A stretch of 34,481 nucleotides of DNA from Oscillospiraceae bacterium (lineage in GTDB: Bacteria > Bacillota > Clostridia > Oscillospirales > Acutalibacteraceae), in NCBI GenBank assembly GCA_015065665.1, contig SVPX01000010.1, forward strand, positions 1 through 34,481, written 5' to 3'. Position 1 is the first letter of the stretch. The number at the start of each line of letters is the position of its first letter. The notes beneath the pieces were generated by a model. That model worked only from the letters and a program-made list of their open reading frames with translations, did not search any database and had not been told where the DNA came from. The position numbers were made by a program, and so were the translations under genes. Positions 23,838 through 32,736 of the stretch are shown piece by piece.

Positions 23838-25517
23838 TTACTCTCTGCCTTTGATAAAAGTCTTTGAGTAAGTTCTTTCGTCTGCCGCTTTGATGAAACT
23901 TAAGAGTCCCCAGCAGGAAATCATACTGGAACCGCCTGCGCTGATAAAAGGCAGGGTTACACCTGTAAGAGGCAGAATATCTGTACATCCGAAGATGTTG
24001 AGAGCCGTCTGTACAAGCATCATAGATGCAGCACAACAGGCAGAAATTGAATAGAATGTACTGCGGGCTCTGGTAGAAATTGCTCTTGAATAAATCACAA
24101 GTCCGCAGATTACAAGTGCCATAAGAAGAGCTATGATAAGTCCCATTTCTTCTGTAAGTATACCAAATACAAGGTCGGTTTCTGATGCACCGTAATAACG
24201 GAGAATACCGTTACCAACACCTGTGCCAAAAAGTCCCCCTGAGGAAATATAAGTCAGCACACCTGACTGCTGGTATCCTGCATCATAGGGGTCTTCCAAT
24301 GCGTGTCCCCATATAGCAAAACGCTGAGCAATATAGGGTTTGAACTGGAGTACAAGTATAACTGCAAACACAGCACCTGCCACAGCCAGCATAACCGTCT
24401 TGTAGTCACCTGAACGAATAATTGAGATAACAAGGAAAGTAACAAAGAAAATAAGTGCTGTACCAAAGTCGCCCATCAGTGCCAATGCACCTACGCAAAG
24501 AGCAGAAAAAGCAATAAATTCAATAAGATTCCGCCTTGTCTGCAGATGGTCAAGAGCAGAAGCACCCACAAAAATGTATGCAATCTTGACTATCTCCGAA
24601 GGTTGCAGAGAAACTCCGCCGATATAGATTCTGTTGGCGGCACCATACTCCATTTTACCAAAGGCAAGGTTTACAGCAAGAAAACCCAGAGCCACAATCA
24701 TAACCGCCATTCGCCACTTCACAATTCGGTCGGGATTAGAGATAAACATAAGCATAAAGAGATAACAGGCGGCACCAACAATGGCGGCAATAATCTGAAT
24801 CCACGCATCCTTGATGTCCTGCTCTACCAGAAGCAAAGAACCTGTACCCGTCATAAACAGCGCCAGAGTTTCCAGTTCAAAATTCTTTCGGCTGAAAACT
24901 CCCCTTGAGAATGCAAATAGCACCCAGGAGAACATCACCATAGCACCCAACACCTCAAAGGCATCAAGCCTGAATTCTCCGTAGGTTATGCAGACTTCCA
25001 CCGCCATAAACAAATGGAAAAGATTGACGAGAAGTATGAGCAAAGGCGCGGAAACACTGGGTTTTGAGGACACCCGCGAGAAAAACCAATGATGAGGAAT
25101 CTCTCCCGAATACTCGTCTGCACGGCGTAGAGCAAGGGTTGTGGAGCCAATCTGAATCTCATCATCAAGATTCAGATGATGCCTTTTTTCTACAGGTCTT
25201 CCGTTGACTTTTGTACCCGACTTTGATCCCACATCCGACACAAACCAACCTTCTTTTCGTCTTAAAAGCACACAATGACTCCTTGAAACTGTGGGATCTT
25301 CGATAACTATATCATTGCTCCTGGCTCTGCCGATGGAATTCTCCCAGCAGAGTACGGGAATTTTCTTTTTTATTGTCTTATTATAAAGCATAACAAGAGG
25401 TGCTTCCTGACGCTTCTGACGGCGCATTGAGCCAAAGCACTGATATACAATAAACAAAGCATAGATAACAAGCAAAGTGCGTAAACCCACCACCGCAACA
25501 TCGGCAAACCATTGCAT
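23838..25517 (-). CDS. FHA domain fused to FtsW/RodA/SpoVE-family (SEDS) glycosyltransferase
   Basis: SEDS proteins polymerise lipid II into glycan. The 559-residue protein has, in order: an N-terminal membrane helix (about 10-28), an FHA domain (about 60-132; NSIGRARSNDIVI, SRSH, GTKVNGRPV), a linker, and about ten to eleven membrane helices with SEDS motifs (GGVSLQPSEIVKIAYI, LMGDFGTALIFF, GLFGTGVGNG, ITEEMGLI, PLTGVTLPFISAGGSSM). The FHA domain binds phosphothreonine peptides, so control by a Ser/Thr kinase of the PknB type is suggested, though no kinase is in the window. In actinobacteria FHA proteins are encoded separately beside rodA and pbpA; here they are one chain. The ATG at 25517 has AGGTGGTG upstream. 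Confidence 0.9.
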   Translation of the reverse strand: MQWFADVAVVGLRTLLVIYALFIVYQCFGSMRRQKRQEAPLVMLYNKTIKKKIPVLCWENSIGRARSNDIVIEDPTVSRSHCVLLRRKEGWFVSDVGSKSGTKVNGRPVEKRHHLNLDDEIQIGSTTLALRRADEYSGEIPHHWFFSRVSSKPSVSAPLLILLVNLFHLFMAVEVCITYGEFRLDAFEVLGAMVMFSWVLFAFSRGVFSRKNFELETLALFMTGTGSLLLVEQDIKDAWIQIIAAIVGAACYLFMLMFISNPDRIVKWRMAVMIVALGFLAVNLAFGKMEYGAANRIYIGGVSLQPSEIVKIAYIFVGASALDHLQTRRNLIEFIAFSALCVGALALMGDFGTALIFFVTFLVISIIRSGDYKTVMLAVAGAVFAVILVLQFKPYIAQRFAIWGHALEDPYDAGYQQSGVLTYISSGGLFGTGVGNGILRYYGASETDLVFGILTEEMGLIIALLMALVICGLVIYSRAISTRARSTFYSISACCAASMMLVQTALNIFGCTDILPLTGVTLPFISAGGSSMISCWGLLSFIKAADERTYSKTFIKGRE

Positions 25518-25577
25518 CAGAACACACCACCTTTCTTATTTACTCAAGTTATTCTGAAATCAATATCCTTTACAGAT

Positions 25578-25606
25578 ATATTATTACCTGCAAAGTCATA
25601 AGTCAA
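25578..25606 (-). promoter_or_regulatory. Promoter for the FHA-SEDS and PBP operon
   Basis: On the minus strand TTGACT (25606-25601) and TAATAT (25583-25578) are separated by 17 bases. The leader would be about 55 bases. The gap between here and the glmS terminator contains a small CCTGTAAACAGG hairpin (25633-25644) of unknown use. Confidence 0.65.
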
Positions 25607-25676
25607 CAAACAAAATTGTAATATAAAGACAACCTGTAAACAGGCTGTGTATAAAATGTAAAAATACACAGATAAA

Positions 25677-25711
25677 TCAAAACTCCGTCTGCGAATTCAT
25701 CACAGACGGAG
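25677..25711 (-). terminator. Rho-independent terminator after glmS
   Basis: CTCCGTCTG (25683-25691) pairs perfectly with CAGACGGAG (25703-25711), and on the minus strand TTTTGATTT follows. It begins 13 bases past the glmS stop codon. Confidence 0.85.
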
Positions 25712-25723
25712 ATAGAATGTATA

Positions 25724-27550
25724 TTACTCAACAGTAACGGATTTTGCCAGGTTTCTGGGCTTATCAACATCGTTACCGCGCTTGTAGGATGTATAGTAAG
25801 CCAGAAGCTGAAGAGGTACTGCCGCCAACATAGGCATAAGACTCTCTTCAATTCTGGGTACGCGGATAATGTAATCAGCTATATCGTCACCAATCTCAAT
25901 CTCATCATCACAAACAAGGATAACCATAGCACCTCTTGCCTTTACTTCCTTGATGTTGCTTACAGTCTTATCAAGGAGTGAGGTCTGAGTTGCAACTGCA
26001 ATAACAGGCATTCCGTCTGTAATAAGAGAGATTGTGCCGTGCTTAAGCTCACCTGCAGCATAAGCCTCGGAGTGAATGTAGGAAATCTCCTTAAGTTTAA
26101 GGGAACCCTCCATAGACAGAGCATAGTCAAGACCTCTGCCGATATATAGCAGATTCTCAGCATCAATAAGTTTGTTTGCTATATTACTGCACACAGGGTC
26201 TACATCAGTGATGGTTTTCTCAAGATGTATGGGAACAAACATAAGAGCCTGTGTAAGTCTGCGGCATTCAGCCTCGTCAATATGACCTTTGGAGAGAGCC
26301 ATCTTGAAGCCTAAGAGGTACATAACGGAAATCTGCACCATATAAGCCTTTGTAGATGCAACAGCAATCTCGGGACCTGCGTGTGTATAGATAAGCATAT
26401 CTGCTTCACGGGCAATGGAGCTACCCTTTGCGTTAACAATGGCAAGAGTCTTTGCGCCCATCTTCTTTGCAAGTCTCATAGCAGCAAGGCTGTCTGCGGT
26501 TTCGCCTGACTGAGAAATAATAATTACCAGGTCTCCCTCTTTGATAAGGGGATCACGATAACGGAATTCAGATGCAATATCCACAATAACAGGCACTTTT
26601 GCCAGTTTCTCTATAACATACTTGCCTACCATACCTGCATGCATTGCAGTACCACAGGCAACAATATAAATCTGATTAATAGCCTTGAGGCTTTCTACGG
26701 TGATTGAACATTCCTCAAGACAGGGAAGCCCATTGGAAATTCTGGGGGTAATTGTAGTTTTGACTGCTGTAGGCTGCTCGTGAATCTCTTTGAGCATAAA
26801 ATGCTCGTAGCCACCCTTTTCTGCTGCTTCCTGGTTCCAGTCGGCAACCTTCAGTTCTTTTGTGATAGCATTACCCTCCAGGTCACAGAAGCTTACACCC
26901 TGAGAGTCCAGGTGTGCAATCTCATCGTGTTCAAGGAGATAGTACTGATTTGTATATTTGATAATAGCGGGAACGTCAGATGCAATAAAGCTCTCACCTT
27001 CAGCAACACCAACAATAAGGGGACTCTCTCGTCTTACTGCAAAGAGTTCACCCTCTCTGTCTGCAAAGAGGATTCCAAGTGCAAAGGAACCTTCTACCTG
27101 AGAGAGAGTCTTGCTGATAGCCTCTACAGGATTACCATTATAGTTGAAGTCCAGAAGCTGAGCCACAACCTCTGTGTCAGTCTCGCTGACAAATACTCTG
27201 CCCTGAGAGATAAGATATTCTTTCAGTTCCTTGTAATTCTCGATAATACCATTATGTACAAGAGTAACTTTATCTCCGCCTCTGTGGGGATGAGAGTTGA
27301 CAGCAGAAGGAATACCGTGGGTAGCCCAACGGGTGTGACCTACACCTGCGTGACCTGCAGGTGCACCCTCCATATCCATCTTAGCCTGAAGGTCATCCAG
27401 TCTGCCTTTTTCCTTTGCTACTTTGATTTTACCGTCTTCAAAAACTGCAATACCCGCCGAATCATATCCGCGGTATTCAAGCTTTCTCAGTGCATCAACC
27501 AGCACCTCGCTGCAGTCTTTAGGTCCTACATATCCGACAATTCCGCACAT
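25724..27550 (-). CDS. glmS: Glutamine--fructose-6-phosphate aminotransferase (isomerising)
   Basis: Makes glucosamine-6-phosphate from fructose-6-phosphate and glutamine, the entry step to UDP-GlcNAc for peptidoglycan and capsule. The 608-residue protein starts MCGIVGYVG with the N-terminal nucleophile Cys2, followed by the class II glutaminase domain (RWATHG, NSHPH, HNGIIENY), a linker, and two SIS isomerase domains (IVACGTAMHAG, SQSGETADSL..., GRGLDYALSMEGSLKLKEISYIHSEAY), ending KSVTVE. AAGGAGC before the ATG sets the start. Only 92 bases separate it from the upstream gene's stop, which is too short for a glmS ribozyme, so that form of control is absent here. Its product feeds the envelope genes on both sides. 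Confidence 0.97.
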   Translation of the reverse strand: MCGIVGYVGPKDCSEVLVDALRKLEYRGYDSAGIAVFEDGKIKVAKEKGRLDDLQAKMDMEGAPAGHAGVGHTRWATHGIPSAVNSHPHRGGDKVTLVHNGIIENYKELKEYLISQGRVFVSETDTEVVAQLLDFNYNGNPVEAISKTLSQVEGSFALGILFADREGELFAVRRESPLIVGVAEGESFIASDVPAIIKYTNQYYLLEHDEIAHLDSQGVSFCDLEGNAITKELKVADWNQEAAEKGGYEHFMLKEIHEQPTAVKTTITPRISNGLPCLEECSITVESLKAINQIYIVACGTAMHAGMVGKYVIEKLAKVPVIVDIASEFRYRDPLIKEGDLVIIISQSGETADSLAAMRLAKKMGAKTLAIVNAKGSSIAREADMLIYTHAGPEIAVASTKAYMVQISVMYLLGFKMALSKGHIDEAECRRLTQALMFVPIHLEKTITDVDPVCSNIANKLIDAENLLYIGRGLDYALSMEGSLKLKEISYIHSEAYAAGELKHGTISLITDGMPVIAVATQTSLLDKTVSNIKEVKARGAMVILVCDDEIEIGDDIADYIIRVPRIEESLMPMLAAVPLQLLAYYTSYKRGNDVDKPRNLAKSVTVE

Positions 27551-27642
27551 AAAAATGCTCCTTAAAGTAAGTATAGGTCAAAATTCTTGCCGAAGTATTT
27601 CTCAGTAAGAACAGTTAATATCTCAATAAATCAAAACACAGA

Positions 27643-29547
27643 TTATCTGTTGGTTTTGTGATTAAATGTGGGGACAATCTCGCTGAGCATCTCAACAACA
27701 CCATCGCTGTCGTTATTCTCAGCAAACTTCCTAAGTCTTGAGAGTTTCTCAAGCAGGTCTACTTCATCTATTGCAATTTGATTGCCGATAAAGATTTTCT
27801 TGTTTTCTGTGGATTTGAGTCCTTCTTCGTTCATAAGAAGTTCCTCAAAGAGTTTTTCACCGGGTCTGAGACCTGTGAACTTAATTTCCACATCCCTGTA
27901 AGGCACCTTGCCGTACATTCGGATAAGGTTTTCTGCCAAGGTTGTGATTTTTACAGGTTCGCCCATATCAAGAACGAATATCTCGCCCCCCTGAGCCATG
28001 GCACCTGCCTGAAGAACAAGAGACACCGCCTCGGGGATTGTCATAAAGTACCTGATGATATCAGGGTGAGTAACGGTAACAGGTTTACCGTTCTCAATCT
28101 GGCGTCTGAACAAGGGAATAACAGAGCCGTTTGAACCCAGAACATTACCAAATCTGGTAGTGATAAAGTCTGTTTTATCAGCGTGCTGTGCCTTGTACTG
28201 AACTATCATCTCACAAACACGCTTTGTTGCACCCATAACATTTGTGGGGTTAACTGCCTTGTCTGTGGAAATCATAATGAACTTTTCAACAAGATACTTT
28301 TCAGCCAGAGTTGCTGTGTTGAAAGTACCGTAGATGTTATTCTTTACAGCTTCCTCGGGGCTTGTTTCCATCAGAGGAACGTGCTTGTGAGCAGCAGCAT
28401 GGAACACAACCTCAGGTCTGTATTTATCGAAGATTCTATCCATCTTCTCGTAATCTCTGACAGAAGCAATAAGGGTTACAACATTAACGCTGTCACCATA
28501 CTCCAGCATAAGTTCCTGCTGTATATCGTATGCGTTATTCTCGTAAATATCAACTATAACTATCTGTTTTGGATTGTATTTTGCAATCTGACGCACCAGT
28601 TCACTACCGATTGAGCCGCCGCCACCGGTAACCATAAACACCTTGCCCTCAACAAAATCCTTTGTCTGTTCTTTGTCAAAGGTAATAGGTTCTCTGCCAA
28701 GCAGGTCCTCAATACGGATATCCTTAACCTGATTGAGAAGCTGAGGGTTGCCGTCATCAAAGAGAAGCTGGCTGAGATAAGGAACCATTTTTATTTTGCA
28801 CTGAGTCTGTGAACAGAGAGCAAGGATTCGCTGCCTGTCATCTTCAGAGCAGGAGGGAATAGCAAAAACTATAAGTGAAATACTGCTTTGTTTGCAAAGC
28901 TGAGGAATATCAGCACTGTTGCCAAGAACAGGAACACCCATAATCTTGCTGCCCAGTTTGCTTCTATCATCATCCACAAGACCTACGGGCAGAATATTAC
29001 GGGAAGGGTTGTTGGGGTCTTTTTTTGCGTTCTCAATGTCTGTGAGAATCATCATAGCAGCACGACCTGCACCGATGATGAGTGTACGCTCGTAATTCTC
29101 TGAACGGCCTACTTCTGTGAGTTTGACAACAGTTTTCTTTGCATAAACTCTGAAGCCTATCATCGCAACCAGAGAAAGTGCGAACTGTGCAAGTAAAAGT
29201 AAAAGAGGGAAGCCGTTGTCAAAAACCCCGAAGAATATCATTAGAGAAACAGAGAGTCCGAAACCTACAGTTGTACCCAGTACACATCTAAGGTAATCTC
29301 CTTTGCCCATAAGACGCCAGAAAAATGCATAAGCACCGGATACATTGAGAGCAAAGAAACAAAAAAGCACCTCAAGAGCAATCACCAATGTAAGGGTAGA
29401 CCACTCTATATGAAATGCATTACCAACCGAAACATTTCTGCTGATATCAATCCACATGAACATCAGGTTTAAAAAGCCACCGAGTGCTGAGATAATCAGA
29501 GCATCTGCGATCATAAGTATTATTTTTTTAGCATTAATTTCTTTCAT
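27643..29547 (-). CDS. CapD/PglF/WbpM-type nucleotide-sugar 4,6-dehydratase or epimerase, membrane-bound
   Basis: A 634-residue inner-membrane enzyme that probably turns UDP-GlcNAc into a 4-keto-6-deoxy sugar for surface polysaccharide or protein glycosylation. It has four to five N-terminal membrane helices (to about residue 125), a first Rossmann-like domain (TLIIGAGRAAMMILTDI), and a catalytic extended SDR domain with VTGGGGSIGSELVRQ, HAAAHKHVPLME and MISTDKAVNPTNVMGATKR, where the usual catalytic Tyr is replaced by Met, as is standard for this family. I chose the ATG at 29547, with GGAG six bases upstream; an in-frame TTG at 29568 has no such site. It heads the minus-strand unit with glmS and is divergent from the priming transferase. 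Confidence 0.92.
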   Translation of the reverse strand: MKEINAKKIILMIADALIISALGGFLNLMFMWIDISRNVSVGNAFHIEWSTLTLVIALEVLFCFFALNVSGAYAFFWRLMGKGDYLRCVLGTTVGFGLSVSLMIFFGVFDNGFPLLLLLAQFALSLVAMIGFRVYAKKTVVKLTEVGRSENYERTLIIGAGRAAMMILTDIENAKKDPNNPSRNILPVGLVDDDRSKLGSKIMGVPVLGNSADIPQLCKQSSISLIVFAIPSCSEDDRQRILALCSQTQCKIKMVPYLSQLLFDDGNPQLLNQVKDIRIEDLLGREPITFDKEQTKDFVEGKVFMVTGGGGSIGSELVRQIAKYNPKQIVIVDIYENNAYDIQQELMLEYGDSVNVVTLIASVRDYEKMDRIFDKYRPEVVFHAAAHKHVPLMETSPEEAVKNNIYGTFNTATLAEKYLVEKFIMISTDKAVNPTNVMGATKRVCEMIVQYKAQHADKTDFITTRFGNVLGSNGSVIPLFRRQIENGKPVTVTHPDIIRYFMTIPEAVSLVLQAGAMAQGGEIFVLDMGEPVKITTLAENLIRMYGKVPYRDVEIKFTGLRPGEKLFEELLMNEEGLKSTENKKIFIGNQIAIDEVDLLEKLSRLRKFAENNDSDGVVEMLSEIVPTFNHKTNR

Positions 29548-29673
29548 AATCTGCTCCGAACAAAACAATCGCTAATTTCCTGTTAAGTTTACTGTGCAAC
29601 AGGGCTATTGTCTATCTCATCAAACAGAAATCCATTCTCATAGATATACACTATTTCACAGTAACTCATTGAA

Positions 29674-29702
29674 ATTATAATACAAATTAACTCTAAAGTC
29701 AA
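29674..29702 (-). promoter_or_regulatory. Promoter for the CapD-like gene
   Basis: On the minus strand TTGACT (29702-29697) and TATAAT (29679-29674) are 17 bases apart, a near-consensus promoter. It leaves a leader of about 120 bases. A small in-frame reading frame in that leader begins at the transcript start and is not credible as a gene. Confidence 0.75.
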
Positions 29703-29847
29703 CAATTCTTCCATATGTTTATGCACAATTTGCATAAACCCCTTATTTTTATCTCGAACCCAGTTTTTATGCATTTATTTCCCTTTTCCATATCTTCAGA
29801 ATTCGGCTCTTCCTGTGTTTTTTTGTCCTGAAAATAAACAAAATCAA

Positions 29848-29875
29848 TTGATTTTTATTATTTATATGATATAAT
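29848..29875 (+). promoter_or_regulatory. Promoter for the polysaccharide locus
   Basis: TTGATT (29848-29853) and TATAAT (29870-29875) are 16 bases apart. The start would be near 29882, about 57 bases before the ATG at 29939, with AAAAAGGGG as ribosome binding site. This and the minus promoter share the 391-base spacer 29548-29938, which otherwise shows no gene. Confidence 0.65.
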
Positions 29876-29938
29876 TAATCTGTTATAATAGGTTAATCCT
29901 GTGTCAGTAAAAAAAGTATACAAAAAGGGGAAATATAA

Positions 29939-30601
29939 ATGTATCTTTTCATCAAGCGCACAGCGGACATAATAATCTCTCTTCTGGGACTGATTATTCT
30001 CTCGCCCATACTTCTTCTGACAGCTATTGCCATCAGAATTGAGTCTAAAGGTCCTGTTATCTTCAAGCAGGACAGACTTGGCAAAGGCGGCAAGGTGTTC
30101 AGAATTTATAAATTCCGCAGTATGTGCGTTGGTGCCGAGCATACAGGCTCAGGTGTATACTCAGGCAAATCCGACTCCAGAGTTACAAAGGTAGGAAAAT
30201 TCATCCGTGCTACAAGCATTGACGAATTACCTCAGCTTGTAAACATCCTCAAAGGCGATATGAGCCTTATAGGTCCCAGACCTCCTCTTACATACCACCC
30301 CTGGCCTGTTGAAAAGTACACTCCCCATCAGTTCCGTATGTTTTCTGTCCGTCCCGGTGTTACAGGCTGGGCTCAGATAAACGGCAGAAAAGATGTAGAA
30401 TGGAACAAAAGAATCGAACTTAACGTATGGTACACAGAAAATGTATCCTTCTTGCTGGATTTGAAGATTTTCTTTATCTCTATCTTCAAGGTATTCTCCA
30501 ACGCAGATAACGAAAACACAAAGGAAACTGTTGCAAAAGTAACCGAAAGCAGTTCTCCCGATTCATCAAAAGAAGTTCTTACCGCTGACACAGCAAGATA
30601 A
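29939..30601 (+). CDS. Initiating sugar-phosphate transferase (polyprenyl-phosphate glycosyl-1-phosphate transferase, PglC/WcaJ C-terminal type)
   Basis: Starts polysaccharide assembly by moving a sugar-1-phosphate from a UDP-sugar to undecaprenyl phosphate. The 220-residue protein is the small monotopic form: one N-terminal hydrophobic re-entrant helix (about 9-33), then IFKQDRLGKGGKVFRIYKFRSM, the catalytic Asp95-Glu96 in SIDELPQLVNILKGDMSLIGPRP, and RPGVTGWAQINGR. The C-terminal 25 residues are Ser/Thr/Glu-rich and outside the family core. It is divergent from the CapD-like dehydratase, which would make its UDP-sugar substrate, as in PglF-PglC systems. Confidence 0.93.
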   Translation: MYLFIKRTADIIISLLGLIILSPILLLTAIAIRIESKGPVIFKQDRLGKGGKVFRIYKFRSMCVGAEHTGSGVYSGKSDSRVTKVGKFIRATSIDELPQLVNILKGDMSLIGPRPPLTYHPWPVEKYTPHQFRMFSVRPGVTGWAQINGRKDVEWNKRIELNVWYTENVSFLLDLKIFFISIFKVFSNADNENTKETVAKVTESSSPDSSKEVLTADTAR

Positions 30602-30677
30602 ACCTCTTTTTATTAAACTTTCTGCATATACAGGCAGAACTCAATCATAAATATTTCACACGACAGGAGAATGAAAA

Positions 30678-31589
30678 ATGAAATTACTTCTGACCGGTGC
30701 AATTAAATATTCAGAGGAACAACTAAACGCTCTCAAAGCAAAGGGATTTGAAATAACCTTTGTGCAGAACGAGCTGGAGGAACTGAGCATCGATTGCTCT
30801 CAGTTTGACGCTGTGGTGTGCAACAACCTGTTTCTTCACAACCCACCTGAGAAGTTCACAAACCTCAAGGCGGTACAGCTTACAAGCGTAGGTTTTGACC
30901 GTGTACCTGTGGGTTACCTTGCCTCCAAGGGCATTGCCCTGTTCAACGCAAGGGGCGTATACAGCACTCCTATGGCTGAGTGGGTTATTCTGAAAATCCT
31001 TGAGATTTACAAACGCTCTGCAGACTTTTATGCTCAGCAAAAAAAGAAAATATGGAAAAAACACAGAGACCTTCTGGAACTTACCGACAAGAGAGTTCTC
31101 ATTCTCGGAACAGGCTCTGTAGGCACAGAGTGTGCAAAAAGGCTCCGCGCTTTCAACGCAAGAATCATCGGAATGGATATATACGATAATGGTTCTGAGT
31201 ATATTGATGAGTTCTACCCTATGGAGGAACTCTCAAGTGTACTTCCTACAGCAGATGTTGTTGTTCTTTCTCTCCCCCTTACTGACAAAACAAAGGGACT
31301 TATGGGCAAAGAAAACCTATCACTTATGAAAGAAAACAGTGTTCTCATCAATGTTGCCCGCGGTGCAATTATTGACGAACAGGCACTTGTAGAAACCCTT
31401 TCAGAGGATAATCTTCTGGGTGTTGCCCTTGATGTATTTGAGGAAGAACCCCTCTCCGAGTCAAGTCCTTTGTGGACACATCCCAGAGTTATCGTAACTC
31501 CACACAACAGTTTTGTATCTGACGGAAACTCAGGCAGACTCTTTTCTCTTATCTGTCAGAATCTTGCAGAATTTGACTTCGGCAAGTAA
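30678..31589 (+). CDS. D-isomer-specific 2-hydroxyacid dehydrogenase
   Basis: An NAD-dependent enzyme of 303 residues related to phosphoglycerate and D-lactate dehydrogenases. The cofactor fold has LGTGSVG (143-149) and an Asp (167) at the adenosine ribose site, favouring NAD. Catalytic residues are Arg228 in NVARGAIID, Glu256 in VFEEEPL and His276 in TPHNS. There is no C-terminal ACT or ASB domain, so it is not a full SerA. The substrate is unknown. The neighbours are polysaccharide genes, with the D-Ala-D-Ala ligase 55 bases downstream, so it may make a hydroxyacid for the envelope. AGGAG precedes the ATG at 30678. Confidence 0.85.
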   Translation: MKLLLTGAIKYSEEQLNALKAKGFEITFVQNELEELSIDCSQFDAVVCNNLFLHNPPEKFTNLKAVQLTSVGFDRVPVGYLASKGIALFNARGVYSTPMAEWVILKILEIYKRSADFYAQQKKKIWKKHRDLLELTDKRVLILGTGSVGTECAKRLRAFNARIIGMDIYDNGSEYIDEFYPMEELSSVLPTADVVVLSLPLTDKTKGLMGKENLSLMKENSVLINVARGAIIDEQALVETLSEDNLLGVALDVFEEEPLSESSPLWTHPRVIVTPHNSFVSDGNSGRLFSLICQNLAEFDFGK

Positions 31590-31644
31590 ACTGATAAACA
31601 AAATTACACTTAACCGACAATCACTTTATCAGGAAGGTTTGTAT

Positions 31645-32700
31645 ATGAAAAAAAGCGTTCTTATTATCTTCGGAGGCAACTCAACAGAACACGAGGTCTC
31701 CTGCAAATCCGTAATGAGTTTTGTAAACAACATTTCAGAGGATAAATACACAAAGCACTATGTTGGCATCAGAAAAAACGGTGACTGGGTATACTACACA
31801 GGCGATACCGCTCTCATCCCCACAGGTGAGTGGAACAATGAAGAATCCAATATTCCCTGCGTACTTTCTCCCAACACATCTTCAAAGGGACTTATTCTTC
31901 TGAACGGAGAAAACACACTTATCCCCGTTGATGTTATCATCCCCGTACTTCACGGCAAGAATGGTGAAGACGGCACAATTCAGGGCCTCTTTGAACTGTG
32001 CGAAATCCCTTATGTAGGCTGCGGTGTTGTCTCCTCAGGTGTTTCTATGGACAAAGCCTACACAAAGATTATCGTAGACAGCCTTAAAGACATCCCTCAG
32101 GCTGACTATGTACTTGTACGCAAAAATGACAATGATTATTATATAGAAGAAGCCGAGCAGAAACTCGGGTTTCCTATGTTTGTAAAGCCTTGTAAGTCTG
32201 GCTCTTCTCAGGGTGTATCCAAGGCAGAAAACAGAGAAGAACTTGTAGCCGCAGTAAACCTTGCTCTTAAGCATGACTCTAAGGTTCTTATTGAAGAAGC
32301 AATCAGTGGCAGAGAGCTTGAGTGTGCTGTACTTGAAAACGCAGGCAAAATAGTTTGTTCCAACGCAGGTGAGGCTGTTGCAGGTGATGTGTTCTACAGT
32401 TACGAGGCAAAGTACAACAACGCTGACTCAAAGACAGTTCTTACTCCCGACTTGCCCGAAGGCATCAACGACACAATCAGAGAATACGCAGAGGCTATCT
32501 TCAAAGTACTGGGTTGCAATGGGCTGTCCCGAGTTGACTTTTTCCTTGAAAATGGTACAAACAAGGTTATTTTCAACGAAATCAACACCCTCCCCGGATT
32601 TACTGCAATCAGTATGTATCCTATGATGATGGGTGCTGTAGGCTACCCCATCGAAAAACTCATGGACGAACTCATTGAGAGTGCGGATATCAGAAAATAA
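31645..32700 (+). CDS. ddl: D-alanine--D-alanine ligase
   Basis: Makes the D-Ala-D-Ala end of the peptidoglycan stem by an ATP-grasp mechanism. The 351-residue protein starts MKKSVLIIFGGNSTEHEVSC with the EHE N-terminal helix residues, then HGKNGEDGTIQG, MDKAYTK, the ATP-binding KPCKSGSSQGV, the omega-loop YEAKY, and RVDFF...NEINTLPGFT for metal and substrate. The Tyr in YEAKY is the residue that goes with D-Ala rather than D-lactate as second substrate. I chose the ATG at 31645 with AGGAAGG seven bases upstream; extending to 31513 would overlap the upstream gene by 77 bases. It is unusual to see it inside a surface-sugar cluster. Confidence 0.93.
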   Translation: MKKSVLIIFGGNSTEHEVSCKSVMSFVNNISEDKYTKHYVGIRKNGDWVYYTGDTALIPTGEWNNEESNIPCVLSPNTSSKGLILLNGENTLIPVDVIIPVLHGKNGEDGTIQGLFELCEIPYVGCGVVSSGVSMDKAYTKIIVDSLKDIPQADYVLVRKNDNDYYIEEAEQKLGFPMFVKPCKSGSSQGVSKAENREELVAAVNLALKHDSKVLIEEAISGRELECAVLENAGKIVCSNAGEAVAGDVFYSYEAKYNNADSKTVLTPDLPEGINDTIREYAEAIFKVLGCNGLSRVDFFLENGTNKVIFNEINTLPGFTAISMYPMMMGAVGYPIEKLMDELIESADIRK

Positions 32701-32736
32701 ACCACACAGCAGGTTTAACGGAAAGCAGGGTGTAAA

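Noticed and set aside
29589..29774. Small minus-strand reading frame upstream of the CapD-like gene
   Set aside because: It spans a near-consensus promoter, and its inner ATG coincides with the transcript start and has no ribosome binding site.
30678..32700. A vancomycin-resistance vanHA pair
   Set aside because: The ligase has the YEAKY loop of D-Ala-D-Ala ligases, the dehydrogenase is no clear VanH, and vanX and the two-component regulator are absent. The plain adjacency is kept as a low-key finding only.
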